DNA of 64,000 nt from Campylobacter sp. VBCF_01 NA2 (GCF_027797205.1 NZ_CP115607.1:310001-374000), one strand, 5' to 3'; positions 1-9,762 are shown, counted from the stretch's first letter. Notes: generated by a model from the sequence alone, not told the origin. Numbers and translations: made by a program.

Positions 1-375
1 CCAAAAAGCGCAGTAAGCGCGCCAAAGGCTGGAAAATACAGCTATAACGAGATCCAAGACGGAATCCGCCCGGCCAAAATCGAGGGCAATATCGTCCAAA
101 GCGACGCTTGCAGAAGCGGAAATGGCGCTTTGTGTTTTAGTTTCGCTGAATCAATGTATGCCAAAGGCGATTTCGGCTCAGCTGCAAATGCCTATAATAT
201 GGCGTGCGTAGGCACTCAAAACTTCCCAGCTTGCATGAAATTAGCTGAGATGTTCGAGCGCGGACAAGGCGTGCAACAAAACACATTTAATGCAATCGAT
301 CTTTACCGCGTAACTTGCTACCACGGATACAAAAACGCTTGCGCAAATATGAGGCGCTTGGGTTATAATGGCTAA
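1..375 (+). CDS. Sel1-repeat (Hcp-like) protein, 3' part only
   Basis: The reading frame is open from the first base of the window, so the gene begins upstream and only about 124 C-terminal residues are seen. It contains Sel1/TPR-like helical repeats: residues 40-80 of the visible part read ESMYAKGDF..AANAYNMAC and the next ones KLAEMFERGQGV..AIDLYRVTC, each with the G-x-G and paired Cys spacing of Helicobacter/Campylobacter cysteine-rich Sel1 proteins. Such proteins are usually periplasmic or secreted, with disulphide-linked helix pairs. Whether a signal peptide exists cannot be seen. Followed by a hairpin terminator. Confidence 0.75.
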   Translation, partial: PKSAVSAPKAGKYSYNEIQDGIRPAKIEGNIVQSDACRSGNGALCFSFAESMYAKGDFGSAANAYNMACVGTQNFPACMKLAEMFERGQGVQQNTFNAIDLYRVTCYHGYKNACANMRRLGYNG

Positions 376-390
376 ATTTAGCCAAATTTG

Positions 391-423
391 GGGCGAAATT
401 TTAAAATTTATCAAATTTCGCCC
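391..423 (+). terminator. hairpin terminator candidate after the Sel1 gene
   Basis: Arms GGGCGAAATTT and AAATTTCGCCC are perfect inverted repeats separated by 11 nt, 15 bp after the stop codon. The following U tract is weak. Confidence 0.45.
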
Positions 424-507
424 TAGCTTTCAAATTTAAATTTCATAAACAAAAAATTTAATCACGCAAATGTAAAATTCGCTCCGATTTCATAAAGGAG
501 ATACAAA

Positions 508-1053
508 ATGAAAATTTTAAAATTCGCAATTCTTGGCGCGATTGTCGGTCTGTTTTTCACAGGCTGTGCGCATACGAGAGCCTCAGGTAGCGTGGTGTAT
601 GATAGTGGAAGCCCGTATTATAGGGGGTATTACGAGAGCGATTATTACTATGACAGAGGATATCGCCGTCGCCCTGTGATTTATGATAGACGCCCAGTTA
701 TCGTGGATAGGCGTCCTGTCGTGGTAGATAGACGCCCAGTCGTGATCAAGGACAATCGCCACGGCCATATAAATACTCGCCCGCACACTCGCCCAGTCAT
801 CTCTTCGCACCCGCACGCTCACCGCCTAAGTAATAAATCAATCCGCCACGAGCGCGAAATTCGCAAAATTCATGCTAACAACGGCGAGCGCGAAATGACC
901 TTGCGTCGGGCTAGAAGGGAAGCAGAAGTTATCAAAGCAAGCTCTCGTTACAAAGAAATCAAAAGGCGCGAACGCGAGGCTAGGAGCTTTGATAATGACA
1001 ACGGCGAACGCCATAGAAGCGCACACAGAGATATAAAACGCAGAACAAGATAG
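508..1053 (+). CDS. basic repeat-rich lipoprotein
   Basis: 181 residues. The N-terminus is a lipoprotein signal: MKILKF, a hydrophobic core, then LFFTGC with the acylated Cys near residue 20. Residues about 50-80 hold four tandem copies of a (Y/V)DRRPV(I/V) heptapeptide; the C-terminal half is rich in Arg, His and Glu and probably helical. AAGGAG lies 9 nt before the ATG. I do not recognise a family. The basic repeats suggest binding to an acidic partner such as nucleic acid, LPS or peptidoglycan, which is inference. The repeat tract could expand or contract by recombination. Confidence 0.75.
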   Translation: MKILKFAILGAIVGLFFTGCAHTRASGSVVYDSGSPYYRGYYESDYYYDRGYRRRPVIYDRRPVIVDRRPVVVDRRPVVIKDNRHGHINTRPHTRPVISSHPHAHRLSNKSIRHEREIRKIHANNGEREMTLRRARREAEVIKASSRYKEIKRREREARSFDNDNGERHRSAHRDIKRRTR

Positions 1054-1132
1054 ATGAAATTTGGCTAAATTCATTGAAATTTAGCCAAATTTGGCTGTTA
1101 AATTTAGCCAAATTCTCACGAAATTTTAAATT

Positions 1133-2356
1133 TTAAAATTCCCTATTTGCATTTGAAAGCATTAATTTTATGCGGTTTTCCTGATTTACCGCACTTGCGC
1201 CCGGGTCGTAGTCGATCGCGGCGATGTTGGCGTCTGGGTAGTTTTGCTTGATTTTGCGTATCATACCGCGCGCGATGATGTGATTTGGCAGACAGCCAAA
1301 TGGCTGGGCGCAGACGACATTTTGCACGCCTTGCTTCATAAACTCGACCATTTCGGCTGTGAGTAGCCACCCTTCGCCCATTTTCACGCCGTGGCTGATA
1401 TATCCCTCGGCGGCTGCGCGCACCTCTTTAAATGGCGTTGGCGGACGAAATCCGTGTTTTTTCATAGCGCGAATTAATTTTTTTTGGCAAAATTCTAAAA
1501 TTTTTGCAACCCCAAGGCTACCCCAATACGCTGCGCCACCCTTGCCATAGAGCTTTTTGTCATACACAGCATCATAAATGCAAGTCAGCACGAAATCCAT
1601 TAGCCCGGTATTTACGGGTTCGGCGTTTTCTTTGATGAGGTAGGCGTTTAGGCCGTTGTTGCCGATAGGGGAGTATTTCAGATAGATTTCACCCACGATA
1701 CCAACCCTGATTTTTGGCTCGCCAGAACGCTCTATTTTGGCGAAATTTTGCAAGATATGGCTAAAATTTTTATTTAGTTTGAAAAATGACTTTTGATTTG
1801 TCAAATTTGCGATAAATTCGACCATTTTTTCGTAAATTTCGTTCGTTTGATTGGGAATTTTTTCGTATGGTTTGCACTGATTGTATAAATTCATCATCAA
1901 ATCGCCGTAAAAAATCGCCACAAACAGCTTGATTAGCGCCATTTTGCTCAGCGCAAATCCATTTTCATCTAGCGAGCCAAAATTTAGCGAGATCACCGGC
2001 ACATAGCCAAAACCGCTCTCGTTTAGGGCTTTGCGAAGCAAATTTATATAGTTGCTCGCCCTGCACCCGCCACCTGTTTGGCTTATCAGAAGTGCGACCT
2101 TGTGCGTGTCAAATTCGCCACTTTTTAGCGCGTCGATAAACTGCCCGATTACGAGCAGGGCAGGGTAGCACATATCGTTATGGACATTTCGCAAGCCCTC
2201 CTCGACGATGTTTGCGCGGTTGTCCCGTAAAAGCACGCTTTTATACCCCTCATCAGCCAAAACGCTTTTCATAAAGCGAAAATGCGGATCGATCATCGTA
2301 GGGATTAAAATCGTGTGAGTGCTTTTCATATCTTTTGTAAATTTCGCAAACATCAT
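1133..2356 (-). CDS. 2-hydroxyacyl-CoA dehydratase-like (HgdB/DUF2229-type) protein
   Basis: 407 residues resembling the C-terminal module of the large CoA-substrate-specific activase/dehydratase proteins. Conserved features seen: an N-terminal P-x-M-x-D stretch, NDMCYPALL near residue 60, SQTGGGCRASNY near 95-105, and C-terminal CAQPFGCLPNHI; these Cys are likely Fe-S ligands. Its ATG overlaps the stop of the upstream activase gene by one base (TAATG), so the two are translationally coupled and probably form one complex. Many bacteria fuse these parts in one protein of about 1400 residues; here it is split. Substrate unknown. Confidence 0.75.
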   Translation of the reverse strand: MMFAKFTKDMKSTHTILIPTMIDPHFRFMKSVLADEGYKSVLLRDNRANIVEEGLRNVHNDMCYPALLVIGQFIDALKSGEFDTHKVALLISQTGGGCRASNYINLLRKALNESGFGYVPVISLNFGSLDENGFALSKMALIKLFVAIFYGDLMMNLYNQCKPYEKIPNQTNEIYEKMVEFIANLTNQKSFFKLNKNFSHILQNFAKIERSGEPKIRVGIVGEIYLKYSPIGNNGLNAYLIKENAEPVNTGLMDFVLTCIYDAVYDKKLYGKGGAAYWGSLGVAKILEFCQKKLIRAMKKHGFRPPTPFKEVRAAAEGYISHGVKMGEGWLLTAEMVEFMKQGVQNVVCAQPFGCLPNHIIARGMIRKIKQNYPDANIAAIDYDPGASAVNQENRIKLMLSNANREF

Positions 2357-5295
2357 TAGCCTTTTTGTATAAATTGAGCTTTTTCGCGCTCTAACATTGT
2401 CGCTTTTAGCGAGCGTAGGCGGATTTTAACAGCCCCTAGATTTGTAACTTCGTCGATTTTAAGCTGAGTGTAAATTTTGCCATTTGCGCGCAATAGATCG
2501 CGCACTTCATCGCCTGTAATCGCGTCTATCCCGCACCCAAAGCTTACGAGTTGCACGAGTTGCATTTTAGGATATTTGCAGATAAATCTAGCCGCGCTAT
2601 ACAGCCTGGCGTGGTATGTCCATTGATTTAGTGATTTGGTTTGAACCTGCATTAGTGGCAGGCTATCCTCGCTTAGCACGATAAATCCGAGAGAATTTAA
2701 GTAGCGATCAATCCCGTGATTTACGCTTTTGTCGATATGATAAGGTCTGCCAGCAAGCACGATTGCGCTCAAATTTTGCTCGCGGATTAAATTTAGCGTT
2801 TCTTCGCCTTTGATTAAAACCGTGTTTTTGTAGTTTTCTAGCTCTTTTTTGCCCTGAAATACGGCATTTTTGATGACATCAAGCTTAAATTTAAACCCTA
2901 AATTTGCTAGCTCTTTTCGCATAGTTTTGGCAAAAAATTCAGGCGAATTTAAATCTAGGTGCGGATACAAAAACGCCCGCTCGTCCAGCGCGCTGACATT
3001 TGCCTTGATTAGCTCTGGGTAGTATGCCACCACAGGGCAGTTGTAGCAGTTTTCGCTGATATTTTCGTCTAGGTTGTAGCTCATGCACGGATAAAATATA
3101 AAATCGACATTTTGCGCTAGCAAGTCGTAAATATGGCCATGCACGCTTTTGGCTGGGTAGCAGACTGTGTCGCTTGGTATGCTTTGGTTGGCTAAAAACA
3201 GCGTCTCTTTGCGCGGTTTGCGCGATAGTGCGACGCTCATGCCTAAATTTTCAAAAAACGCACTCCAAAACGGAATCATCTCATACATATTCAAAACAAG
3301 CGGAATTCCGACCTTTGGCGCGCCCTCTTTTGGGAGCTTTTTGTATTTTTTCAAAAGCTCGTTTTTAAACTCGAATAAATTCGTAATATCGTTTCTGATA
3401 GCCTTACCTGCGCCTCTTTCGCATTTATTTCCGGTGATAAATTTCGAATTTTCAAAATGCGTGATTGTAAGCGGGCATTTGTTTGTGCAAAGCTTGCAGG
3501 TATCAAATTCGCTTTTATGCGTGAAAAGTGCTAGTTTTTCGCTCGTGATTAAATTTGAGCTCTCTGGCGCATTATCGCGCGCAAAAAGCGCAGCCCCATA
3601 CGCGCCCATAAGCTCGCTAATATCGAGCCTGATGACATTTTTGCCAAGCTCTTTTTCAAAGGCTCTTAGCACGGCATTGTTTAAAAATGTCCCGCCCTGA
3701 ACCACGATATTTTGTCCCAAATCGTCAGAATTTCGCACACGAATTACCTTGTAAATCGCGTTTTTAATCACGCTAATTGCAAGTCCTGCGCTGATATCTT
3801 CCACACTCGCGCCGTCTTTTTGGGCCTGTTTGACAGAAGAGTTCATAAAGACCGTGCAACGGCTACCAAGCTTGGCTGGGTGCGAGGCGAAAAGCCCCAT
3901 TTTGGCGAAATTTTTGATTTCATGACCTAGTGAATTCGAAAATGTTTGCAAAAATGACCCGCACCCTGAGCTGCACGCCTCATTTAGCACGATAGAATCG
4001 ATATTGCCGTCTTTTATCGAAAAGCATTTGATATCTTGTCCGCCGATATCTATGATGAAATCGACCTTGGGGTTGAAGTGGCGCGCCGCGCTGTAATGCG
4101 CGATGGTCTCAACTATGCCGTAATCAAAGCCAAAAGCGGTTTTGATTAGCTCCTCGCCATATCCTGTAACGCCTGAGCTTTTGATTTTTATGCGAGAACC
4201 ACAAAGGGCGTAAATTTCGGCTAGTTTTTCTTGCAAGATATTTATCGGATCGCCCTTGTTTGATGAGTAAAATTTGTATAAAAGCTCGTAATTTTCGCCG
4301 ATTAAAACGACCTTAATCGTCGTGCTGCCGCAATCCACGCCCAAATACGCGCTCCCAGAGTATGAGGCGATGTCGGCTTTGGGGACGCTCGCTTTTTCGT
4401 GGCGAGCAATAAATTCGTCAAATTCGGCTTGTGAGCTAAACAGAGGCTCCTCTGATTCTAAAAGCTCTTTGTTTGGGCTTTTTTGCAAAAGTTCTATGAT
4501 TTTGTCTAAATTTAGCGCAGTGCCTGTTTTTTTGGCATAAATTGCTGAACCATACGCCACGAAAAACGGCCCGATATCAGGAAAGGTGGCGTTTTCGTCG
4601 TTTAAATTTAGCGCCTCTTTGAAGCGTTTTTGCAAACCTTTTAAGAAAAATAGCGGTCCGCCTAGAAACAAAATATTGCCCTTAACCTCGCGCCCTTGGG
4701 CAAGTCCGGCGATTGTTTGCTCGACTACGGCTGCGTAAATGCTCGCACTTATGTCTTCTTTGCGCACGCCTTGATTTAAAAGAGGCTGAATATCGCTTTT
4801 GGCAAAAACCCCGCACCGAGAGGCGATAGGGTAAATTTTGCTCGCGTTAAAGCTTAATCTGTCTAGTTCTGCGATATCTAAATTTAGCAAATTTGTCATC
4901 TGATCGATAAATGCGCCAGTTCCGCCCGCGCACGAGCCGTTCATACGCTCCTCAACCCCGCCTGTGAGAAAGATAATTTTCGCGTCCTCGCCACCTAGTT
5001 CGATGACGATATCGGTTTTAGGAAACATCTGCCTAACTCCTAGCGAAGTGGCATAAACCTCTTGGACAAAGGGAATTTCGCAGTTTTTGGCGATACCCAT
5101 ACCGGCTGAACCTGCTATGGAAAGGCTGAAATTTTCGTTTGGATATTTTTTTTGGATTTCTAAAATTCGCTGTAAAACTAGCTCTTTTGGTTTGGCTAAA
5201 TGTCTTTGGTAAGTTTTTTCTAAAATTTCATTATTTTCATTTAAAATTACTGTTTTTACGGTCGTGGAACCAACATCAATGCCTAGATATATCAT
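2356..5295 (-). CDS. acyl-CoA dehydratase activase-related protein, two BcrAD ATPase domains
   Basis: 979 residues. Two consecutive ASKHA ATPase domains of the BadF/BcrA/HgdC type: phosphate loop GIDVGSTTVK at residue 5 and GVDCGSTTIK near 318. Each has a cluster-ligand segment, NGSCAGGTGAF (Cys122) and NEACSSGCGSF, and a following SRC(G/T)VF motif. A third region from about residue 590 has Cys-rich DUF2229 motifs (CKLCTNKCPL, SDTVCYPAK, CYNCPVVAYYPEL). Known activases hydrolyse ATP to drive low-potential electron transfer to a dehydratase; the overlapping downstream gene supplies the rest of that partner. Substrate and pathway cannot be told. Confidence 0.85.
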   Translation of the reverse strand: MIYLGIDVGSTTVKTVILNENNEILEKTYQRHLAKPKELVLQRILEIQKKYPNENFSLSIAGSAGMGIAKNCEIPFVQEVYATSLGVRQMFPKTDIVIELGGEDAKIIFLTGGVEERMNGSCAGGTGAFIDQMTNLLNLDIAELDRLSFNASKIYPIASRCGVFAKSDIQPLLNQGVRKEDISASIYAAVVEQTIAGLAQGREVKGNILFLGGPLFFLKGLQKRFKEALNLNDENATFPDIGPFFVAYGSAIYAKKTGTALNLDKIIELLQKSPNKELLESEEPLFSSQAEFDEFIARHEKASVPKADIASYSGSAYLGVDCGSTTIKVVLIGENYELLYKFYSSNKGDPINILQEKLAEIYALCGSRIKIKSSGVTGYGEELIKTAFGFDYGIVETIAHYSAARHFNPKVDFIIDIGGQDIKCFSIKDGNIDSIVLNEACSSGCGSFLQTFSNSLGHEIKNFAKMGLFASHPAKLGSRCTVFMNSSVKQAQKDGASVEDISAGLAISVIKNAIYKVIRVRNSDDLGQNIVVQGGTFLNNAVLRAFEKELGKNVIRLDISELMGAYGAALFARDNAPESSNLITSEKLALFTHKSEFDTCKLCTNKCPLTITHFENSKFITGNKCERGAGKAIRNDITNLFEFKNELLKKYKKLPKEGAPKVGIPLVLNMYEMIPFWSAFFENLGMSVALSRKPRKETLFLANQSIPSDTVCYPAKSVHGHIYDLLAQNVDFIFYPCMSYNLDENISENCYNCPVVAYYPELIKANVSALDERAFLYPHLDLNSPEFFAKTMRKELANLGFKFKLDVIKNAVFQGKKELENYKNTVLIKGEETLNLIREQNLSAIVLAGRPYHIDKSVNHGIDRYLNSLGFIVLSEDSLPLMQVQTKSLNQWTYHARLYSAARFICKYPKMQLVQLVSFGCGIDAITGDEVRDLLRANGKIYTQLKIDEVTNLGAVKIRLRSLKATMLEREKAQFIQKG

Positions 5296-5415
5296 AATTC
5301 ATCACTCTTGAAAATTTTATTGAAATTTTACAAAATTTATTAAAAAAATAAGCTATGTAAAATTTAAATTTCGTGATTTTATACATTGTTTTTAAACGAA
5401 AATAAAATAATGATA

Positions 5416-5443
5416 GATTTTATCTCATTAGCGAGATAAAATC
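5416..5443 (-). terminator. terminator of the ffh-rplS operon
   Basis: Perfect 11-bp arms GATTTTATCTC/GAGATAAAATC with a 6-nt loop, 39 bp downstream of rplS, followed on the minus strand by an A/T-rich tract. Confidence 0.6.
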
Positions 5444-5481
5444 CTATTTTGCGCAAATTCGCGCTGAATTTTGGGCTAAAA

Positions 5482-5838
5482 TTATTTTCTAAGTTCTTTA
5501 ATTTTAGCAGCTTTGCCTTGTCTGTTGCGTAGATAAAATAGTTTTGATCTGCGGACACGACCACGGCGTAATACTTCGATATTTTCGATACTTTCGCTGT
5601 AAATTGGGAAAATTCTCTCTACGCCAACGCTGTTAGCACCGATTTTGCGAATGATAAATGTCTCGCTTACGCCTTCGCCGCGTCTAGCGATACATACGCC
5701 CTCGAAATTTTGAACACGGCTTTTGTCGCCTTCTTTGATTCTGATAGCGACTTTTAGTGTATCGCCAGCACGAAAATCAGGCACAACTTTGTTTGCAATT
5801 TGAGCATCTTCAAATGCTTGAATATACTTGTTTTTCAT
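5482..5838 (-). CDS. rplS: 50S ribosomal protein L19
   Basis: 118 residues, the normal length. Family signatures are clear: [10 protein letters not shown] near residue 22, [13 protein letters not shown], and the C-terminal [11 protein letters not shown]19 sits at the 30S-50S interface. Last gene of the run ffh-rpsP-khpA-rimM-trmD-rplS, 10 bp after trmD. The order is that of other Campylobacter genomes. Confidence 0.97.
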   Translation of the reverse strand: MKNKYIQAFEDAQIANKVVPDFRAGDTLKVAIRIKEGDKSRVQNFEGVCIARRGEGVSETFIIRKIGANSVGVERIFPIYSESIENIEVLRRGRVRRSKLFYLRNRQGKAAKIKELRK

Positions 5839-5848
5839 AAAATGTCCT

Positions 5849-6538
5849 TTATTTTTTGGCGATTTTTCGGTACATATCCACCCGAAAGTACCTAGTTTTC
5901 ATTAGCGCCATTTGATTTTTTAAACTGTGCATTTTAGCGTGATTACCCTTTAAAAACTCTGAAATTATAGATAAATTTTTAAAAATATCAGGTTTTGTGA
6001 AAGAGGGCGCCTCTAAAAGCCCATCTTCGAAGCTCTCTTCATCAAGCGAGGCAGTATTTCCCAAAACACCGGCTAAATTTCGGCTTATAGCGTCGCTCAT
6101 ACACAGTGCGCCAAGCTCGCCACCAGTTAAGACAAAATCCCCTATACAAAAAACCTCGCTGACATACTCTTCGATTATGCGCTCGTCGATTCCTTCGTAT
6201 CTGCCACAAATAAAGCAAATTTCACTCTGCCCAGCTAGGCGTTTCGCGTCGTTTTGGGTAAATTTTTTACCGACTGGGGTTAGGTAGATGATTTTTGCGT
6301 TTGGGGAAGTTTTTTTAAACTCATCAAGCGTCCTTGCTAGGGGTTCGGTGCCGATTAAAAGGCCTGCGCCTCCGCCTATCATATAATCATCGACCTTTTT
6401 GTATTTGTTGGTAGTAAATTCTCTGGGATTTAAAAAATTTAGCTCGATAATGCCCTTATCAACGGCTCGTTTTAAAATCGAGTCGCCAAAATATGGCTGG
6501 ATTAAATTTGGAAAAAGGCTTACGAAGGTAAATTTCAT
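5849..6538 (-). CDS. trmD: tRNA (guanine37-N1)-methyltransferase
   Basis: 229 residues, full length. Makes m1G37 in tRNAs reading CNN and some other codons, using S-adenosylmethionine, preventing +1 frameshifts. Seen: N-terminal [13 protein letters not shown], the trefoil-knot SAM loop region [12 protein letters not shown] near residue 110, and [13 protein letters not shown]. The start overlaps the stop of rimM by 4 bases (ATGA), as expected for coupled translation. Confidence 0.97.
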   Translation of the reverse strand: MKFTFVSLFPNLIQPYFGDSILKRAVDKGIIELNFLNPREFTTNKYKKVDDYMIGGGAGLLIGTEPLARTLDEFKKTSPNAKIIYLTPVGKKFTQNDAKRLAGQSEICFICGRYEGIDERIIEEYVSEVFCIGDFVLTGGELGALCMSDAISRNLAGVLGNTASLDEESFEDGLLEAPSFTKPDIFKNLSIISEFLKGNHAKMHSLKNQMALMKTRYFRVDMYRKIAKK

Positions 6539-7065
6539 GAATTTTCTAAAATCGCCTTAGCGTTTTTGGTTAAAATTTTGCGCTCATCAAGTGAAATTTG
6601 AACTACAAAATTATCTAGATATGGCACAAAAAATGTGCTAGCAAGCCCTAAATTTACAAGCTCACTCGCTGTTTTTACCTCGAAAAGATACGCGCTGCCA
6701 CTCTCCATTATGTCGCTTACTTCGCCCAAAATTTCGCCATCTTCGCAAACGCTAAGCCCCAAAATATCAAAATAGAAAAATTCGCCTTTTTTTAGCGGGC
6801 AATTTTTTCTGGTGTTTTCGATAGTTTGATAAAGGGTTTTATTTACTAAATTTTGGGCTAGTTCAATGCTTTCAAAACCTACGAATTTCACAGTGGAATT
6901 TGATTGTAAAAATGCAGAAATTTCCAAAACGGTGCCATCTTGTAAGTAAAATTTGGCACCTTTTTTAAATTGTTTTGGGAAATCGCTTTTATCGTGAAGT
7001 CGCAATGCGCCTTTTAGGCCGACTGTTTTGCCGAGCTTAGCGACTTCGAGCAGGTTTTCAGGCAT
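6535..7065 (-). CDS. rimM: 16S rRNA processing protein RimM
   Basis: 176 residues. RimM assists 30S head maturation around ribosomal protein S19. N-terminal RimM domain starts [20 protein letters not shown]-terminal PRC-barrel has [12 protein letters not shown] and [10 protein letters not shown]. Overlaps the KH-domain gene upstream by 8 bp and trmD downstream by 4 bp. Confidence 0.95.
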   Translation of the reverse strand: MPENLLEVAKLGKTVGLKGALRLHDKSDFPKQFKKGAKFYLQDGTVLEISAFLQSNSTVKFVGFESIELAQNLVNKTLYQTIENTRKNCPLKKGEFFYFDILGLSVCEDGEILGEVSDIMESGSAYLFEVKTASELVNLGLASTFFVPYLDNFVVQISLDERKILTKNAKAILENS

Positions 7066-7300
7066 CTTTGGCTTTAACCGTGATTTTGTAGTTACTCGGA
7101 TCCTTGGCCTTATAGCCCATGATGACCGTTTTTATGGCGTTAATCATTTTGCCGTCTTTGCCGATAAGTTTGCCAGTATCGGCCTTATCAGCGTAGATGA
7201 TAATCTCTGTGAAATTATCGCCAGATTTTAGCTCGGTAGAAATCGAGTCTGGGTGATCTACGATTAGCTTTGCGTATTCTTTTATAAAGTTTTCAACCAT
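7058..7300 (-). CDS. khpA: KH-domain RNA-binding protein (KhpA/YlqC type)
   Basis: 80 residues, a single type II KH domain with the GxxG loop as LIGKDGKMINAI near residue 44. Family members bind RNA and, in Gram-positives, pair with KhpB; the role in epsilonproteobacteria is not settled. Sits 2 bp after rpsP and overlaps rimM, matching the usual rpsP-khpA-rimM-trmD order. Confidence 0.92.
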   Translation of the reverse strand: MVENFIKEYAKLIVDHPDSISTELKSGDNFTEIIIYADKADTGKLIGKDGKMINAIKTVIMGYKAKDPSNYKITVKAKDA

Positions 7301-7302
7301 GA

Positions 7303-7533
7303 TTATTTGCTTGTGATTTGAGCAACTCTATCGCTTAGTTTAGCACCTACGCTTTTCCAATAAGCTAGTCTTTCGCTATCTACTTTGACATTGTTTTCGT
7401 CTTTTAGAGGGTTATAATAACCGATAGTCTCGATAAAACCGCCGTCGCGTCTTTTTCTGCTATCTGTTACAACTATACGATAAAAAGGTTTTTTCTTTCT
7501 ACCTAATCTTGTTAGTCTAACAACTGTTGCCAT
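7303..7533 (-). CDS. rpsP: 30S ribosomal protein S16
   Basis: 76 residues. Begins [21 protein letters not shown], the S16 signature, followed by [19 protein letters not shown]. It is a 30S assembly protein of the body domain. Preceded by AAGGAG at good spacing. Confidence 0.97.
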   Translation of the reverse strand: MATVVRLTRLGRKKKPFYRIVVTDSRKRRDGGFIETIGYYNPLKDENNVKVDSERLAYWKSVGAKLSDRVAQITSK

Positions 7534-7602
7534 TTTTTCTCCTTGAAATTTTTAAAGTTTTAGAACTTGTAAATACCCAAAATTTGGGCATTGATAAGCT
7601 CT

Positions 7603-7626
7603 AAAACCGAGAATTATCTCGGTTTT
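7603..7626 (-). terminator. hairpin overlapping the ffh stop codon
   Basis: AAAACCGAGA and TCTCGGTTTT are inverted repeats around a 4-nt loop and contain the ffh stop. On the minus strand the stem ends in TTTT. It could partly terminate or stabilise ffh mRNA ahead of rpsP. Confidence 0.4.
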
Positions 7627-8945
7627 TGCACAATCGAGGCTAGCCCTTGCATACCGCCTTTTGACGAGAATTTTTTAGCAAGTTTTGCCGCGTTTGTGAA
7701 TTGTTTCAAAAATCTATTGACCTCGACTTGCGACAAACCTGCGCCTTGGGCAAGTCTGCGTTTGCGAGAATTGTTCAATAAATCTGGATTTTCGCGCTCT
7801 TTTGGTGTCATAGAATCAATCATAGCCTTGATATGTCTAATCTCTTTTGAATTTTCCAAGTCGATATCTTGGATTTTGTTTGCCATGCCAGAAAGTCCAG
7901 GAATCATACCGATTAAATTTTTCATATTTCCTAGCTTTTTGACACTTTCTAGCTGCGAAATAAAGTCGTTGAAATTAAATTCGCCTTTTTTGATTTTTTT
8001 GTTTAATTTTTTTGCCTCTTTTTCGTCGAAAACAGCCGCTGTTTTTTCGACCAATGTCGCTAAATCGCCCTCTCCCATGATACGGCTAGTGATACGATCT
8101 GGTATGAAACCCTCTAAATCAGCGACCTTTTCACCTGTTCCGATAAATCTAAGTGGAATTCCTAACTGATGTGCGATTCCAAGGGCGATTCCGCCTTTTG
8201 TATCGGCGTCAAATTTGCTCAAAATCACACCGCTGATTTCAAGCACTTCGTTAAATTTAGCCGCTGTTTTTACGCCGTCTTGACCGCTCATCGCATCAGC
8301 GACATAGAAAATTTCATGCGGGTTAATCTCTTTTTTGATATTTGAAATTTGCTCCATTAGCGCTTCGTCGATTGCGAGGCGTCCAGCAGTATCGACTAAA
8401 AGCACATCATATAATCCAGCTTTTGCCTTTGCAAGAGCCTCTTTTGCGACTTTGATAGGGTTTGTTTCGTTATCTAGGGCAAATAAATCAATCTCGTTTG
8501 CTTCGCAAAGTTGTTTTAGTTGCTCGACGGCTGCTAGGCGTTGCAAGTCGCAAGCTGCGATTAGCACCTTCTTTTTTCTAAGTTTTAAGAAATTCGCAAG
8601 TTTTACTGTCGTGGTTGATTTACCGCTACCTTGAAGACCTGCCATAAGCACGATTGTAGGGTTCGTATCAGCAAAAACAAAGCCCTGATTGCTGCCTTTT
8701 GGCGCTGTTAAAATCATGGTTAGGTTGTTTTTGATTGAATCTAAAAATTGCTTTTGACCGATTCCGTTGATTTTGACATCGGCTTCTACTAATGCTATGA
8801 AATCTTTGGTTACTTTGTGATGAACATCTGCCTTCAAAAGTGCCTTTTTGAGGGTGTCAAGCGCATTTTTGAGCGCTTTTTCATCATCGATTGTTTTTAG
8901 CTTATTAACCGCATTTTTAAATGATTCACTGATTATCTCAAACAC
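7614..8945 (-). CDS. ffh: signal recognition particle GTPase Ffh
   Basis: 443 residues. N domain, then G domain with P-loop GLQGSGKSTTT near residue 105, DTAGR near 187, SKFDADTKGG near 245 and GTGEK; the C-terminal M domain (from about 300) has the Met-rich helices GNMKNLIGMIPGLSGM and the RNA-binding SRKRRLAQGAG. Binds 4.5S RNA and signal sequences and docks with FtsY to target membrane proteins. No 4.5S RNA gene was spotted in this window. Confidence 0.97.
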   Translation of the reverse strand: MFEIISESFKNAVNKLKTIDDEKALKNALDTLKKALLKADVHHKVTKDFIALVEADVKINGIGQKQFLDSIKNNLTMILTAPKGSNQGFVFADTNPTIVLMAGLQGSGKSTTTVKLANFLKLRKKKVLIAACDLQRLAAVEQLKQLCEANEIDLFALDNETNPIKVAKEALAKAKAGLYDVLLVDTAGRLAIDEALMEQISNIKKEINPHEIFYVADAMSGQDGVKTAAKFNEVLEISGVILSKFDADTKGGIALGIAHQLGIPLRFIGTGEKVADLEGFIPDRITSRIMGEGDLATLVEKTAAVFDEKEAKKLNKKIKKGEFNFNDFISQLESVKKLGNMKNLIGMIPGLSGMANKIQDIDLENSKEIRHIKAMIDSMTPKERENPDLLNNSRKRRLAQGAGLSQVEVNRFLKQFTNAAKLAKKFSSKGGMQGLASIVQKPR

Positions 8946-9006
8946 TATCGTTCCCTTATAAAATTATTAAACCTACGATATTACCAAAATTTAACTTAAA
9001 TAGCTG

Positions 9007-9762
9007 TTAATATTGCATATTTTTTGGTATATCAAAGCCAAATTCGTTAAATTCGCCCTTTAATGGGGCGATAAATTTAAGCCCTAAAATTTCGGTTTGG
9101 TATGAGTGCAAAAACATACGCTTTGATTTGCTTTTGGCGTATTTTTCATCGCCGATTATGCCGTGAGCGAGGCTGGCTAAATGCACCCTGATTTGGTGCG
9201 TGCGACCAGTTTCGATTGTGATTTTGACAAAGGATTTTTTACCGCTTACCATGAGCGGAAAAACATTTGTAATCGCCTCTTTGCCGTTTGGCGAAATTTT
9301 CGAAATCGCGCCGGATTTGCCCTTGATTGTGAGGATTGGGTCGGTGATTTTGATCTCTTCGCTGACTATGCCATTTACGAGCGCGAGATATGTTTTTTTT
9401 ACGCGCATGGCTTTAAATTCGTTTATCGCTTTTTGGCGAAATTCTTCGTTCTTCGCTAGCATTATCACGCCACTTGTCCCCTTATCAAGGCGATTTAAGA
9501 GAGTTGCGTGATAAATTTTTTCTAAATTTTCGCACTCCAAAAACGCAGGTTTATCCACGGCGATGATGTTTTCGTCCTCGTAAATCAGCTTTGGTTTTTC
9601 CATTTTTGCGACGCTAAAAATGGTTTTTTCGCTCATCATTTCGCGCGCTACGCTAAGCTTTTTGCCGTGCGCGCTCACAAGCCCAGCGTCTATTAGTGCC
9701 TTGGCTTCGTTGTTTGAAATTTTTTCTTGGATTGCTAGAAGTTTATAGGCTTTTTCTTGCAT
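9007..9762 (-). CDS. RluA-family pseudouridine synthase
   Basis: 251 residues. A short S4-like N-terminus (LISNNEAKALIDAGLV region) precedes the catalytic domain with LLNRLDKGTSG, where Asp is the catalytic residue, and RTHQIRVHLAS. Isomerises uridines in rRNA or tRNA; the site cannot be predicted. The start overlaps the end of waaA by 20 bp. Confidence 0.9.
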   Translation of the reverse strand: MQEKAYKLLAIQEKISNNEAKALIDAGLVSAHGKKLSVAREMMSEKTIFSVAKMEKPKLIYEDENIIAVDKPAFLECENLEKIYHATLLNRLDKGTSGVIMLAKNEEFRQKAINEFKAMRVKKTYLALVNGIVSEEIKITDPILTIKGKSGAISKISPNGKEAITNVFPLMVSGKKSFVKITIETGRTHQIRVHLASLAHGIIGDEKYAKSKSKRMFLHSYQTEILGLKFIAPLKGEFNEFGFDIPKNMQY

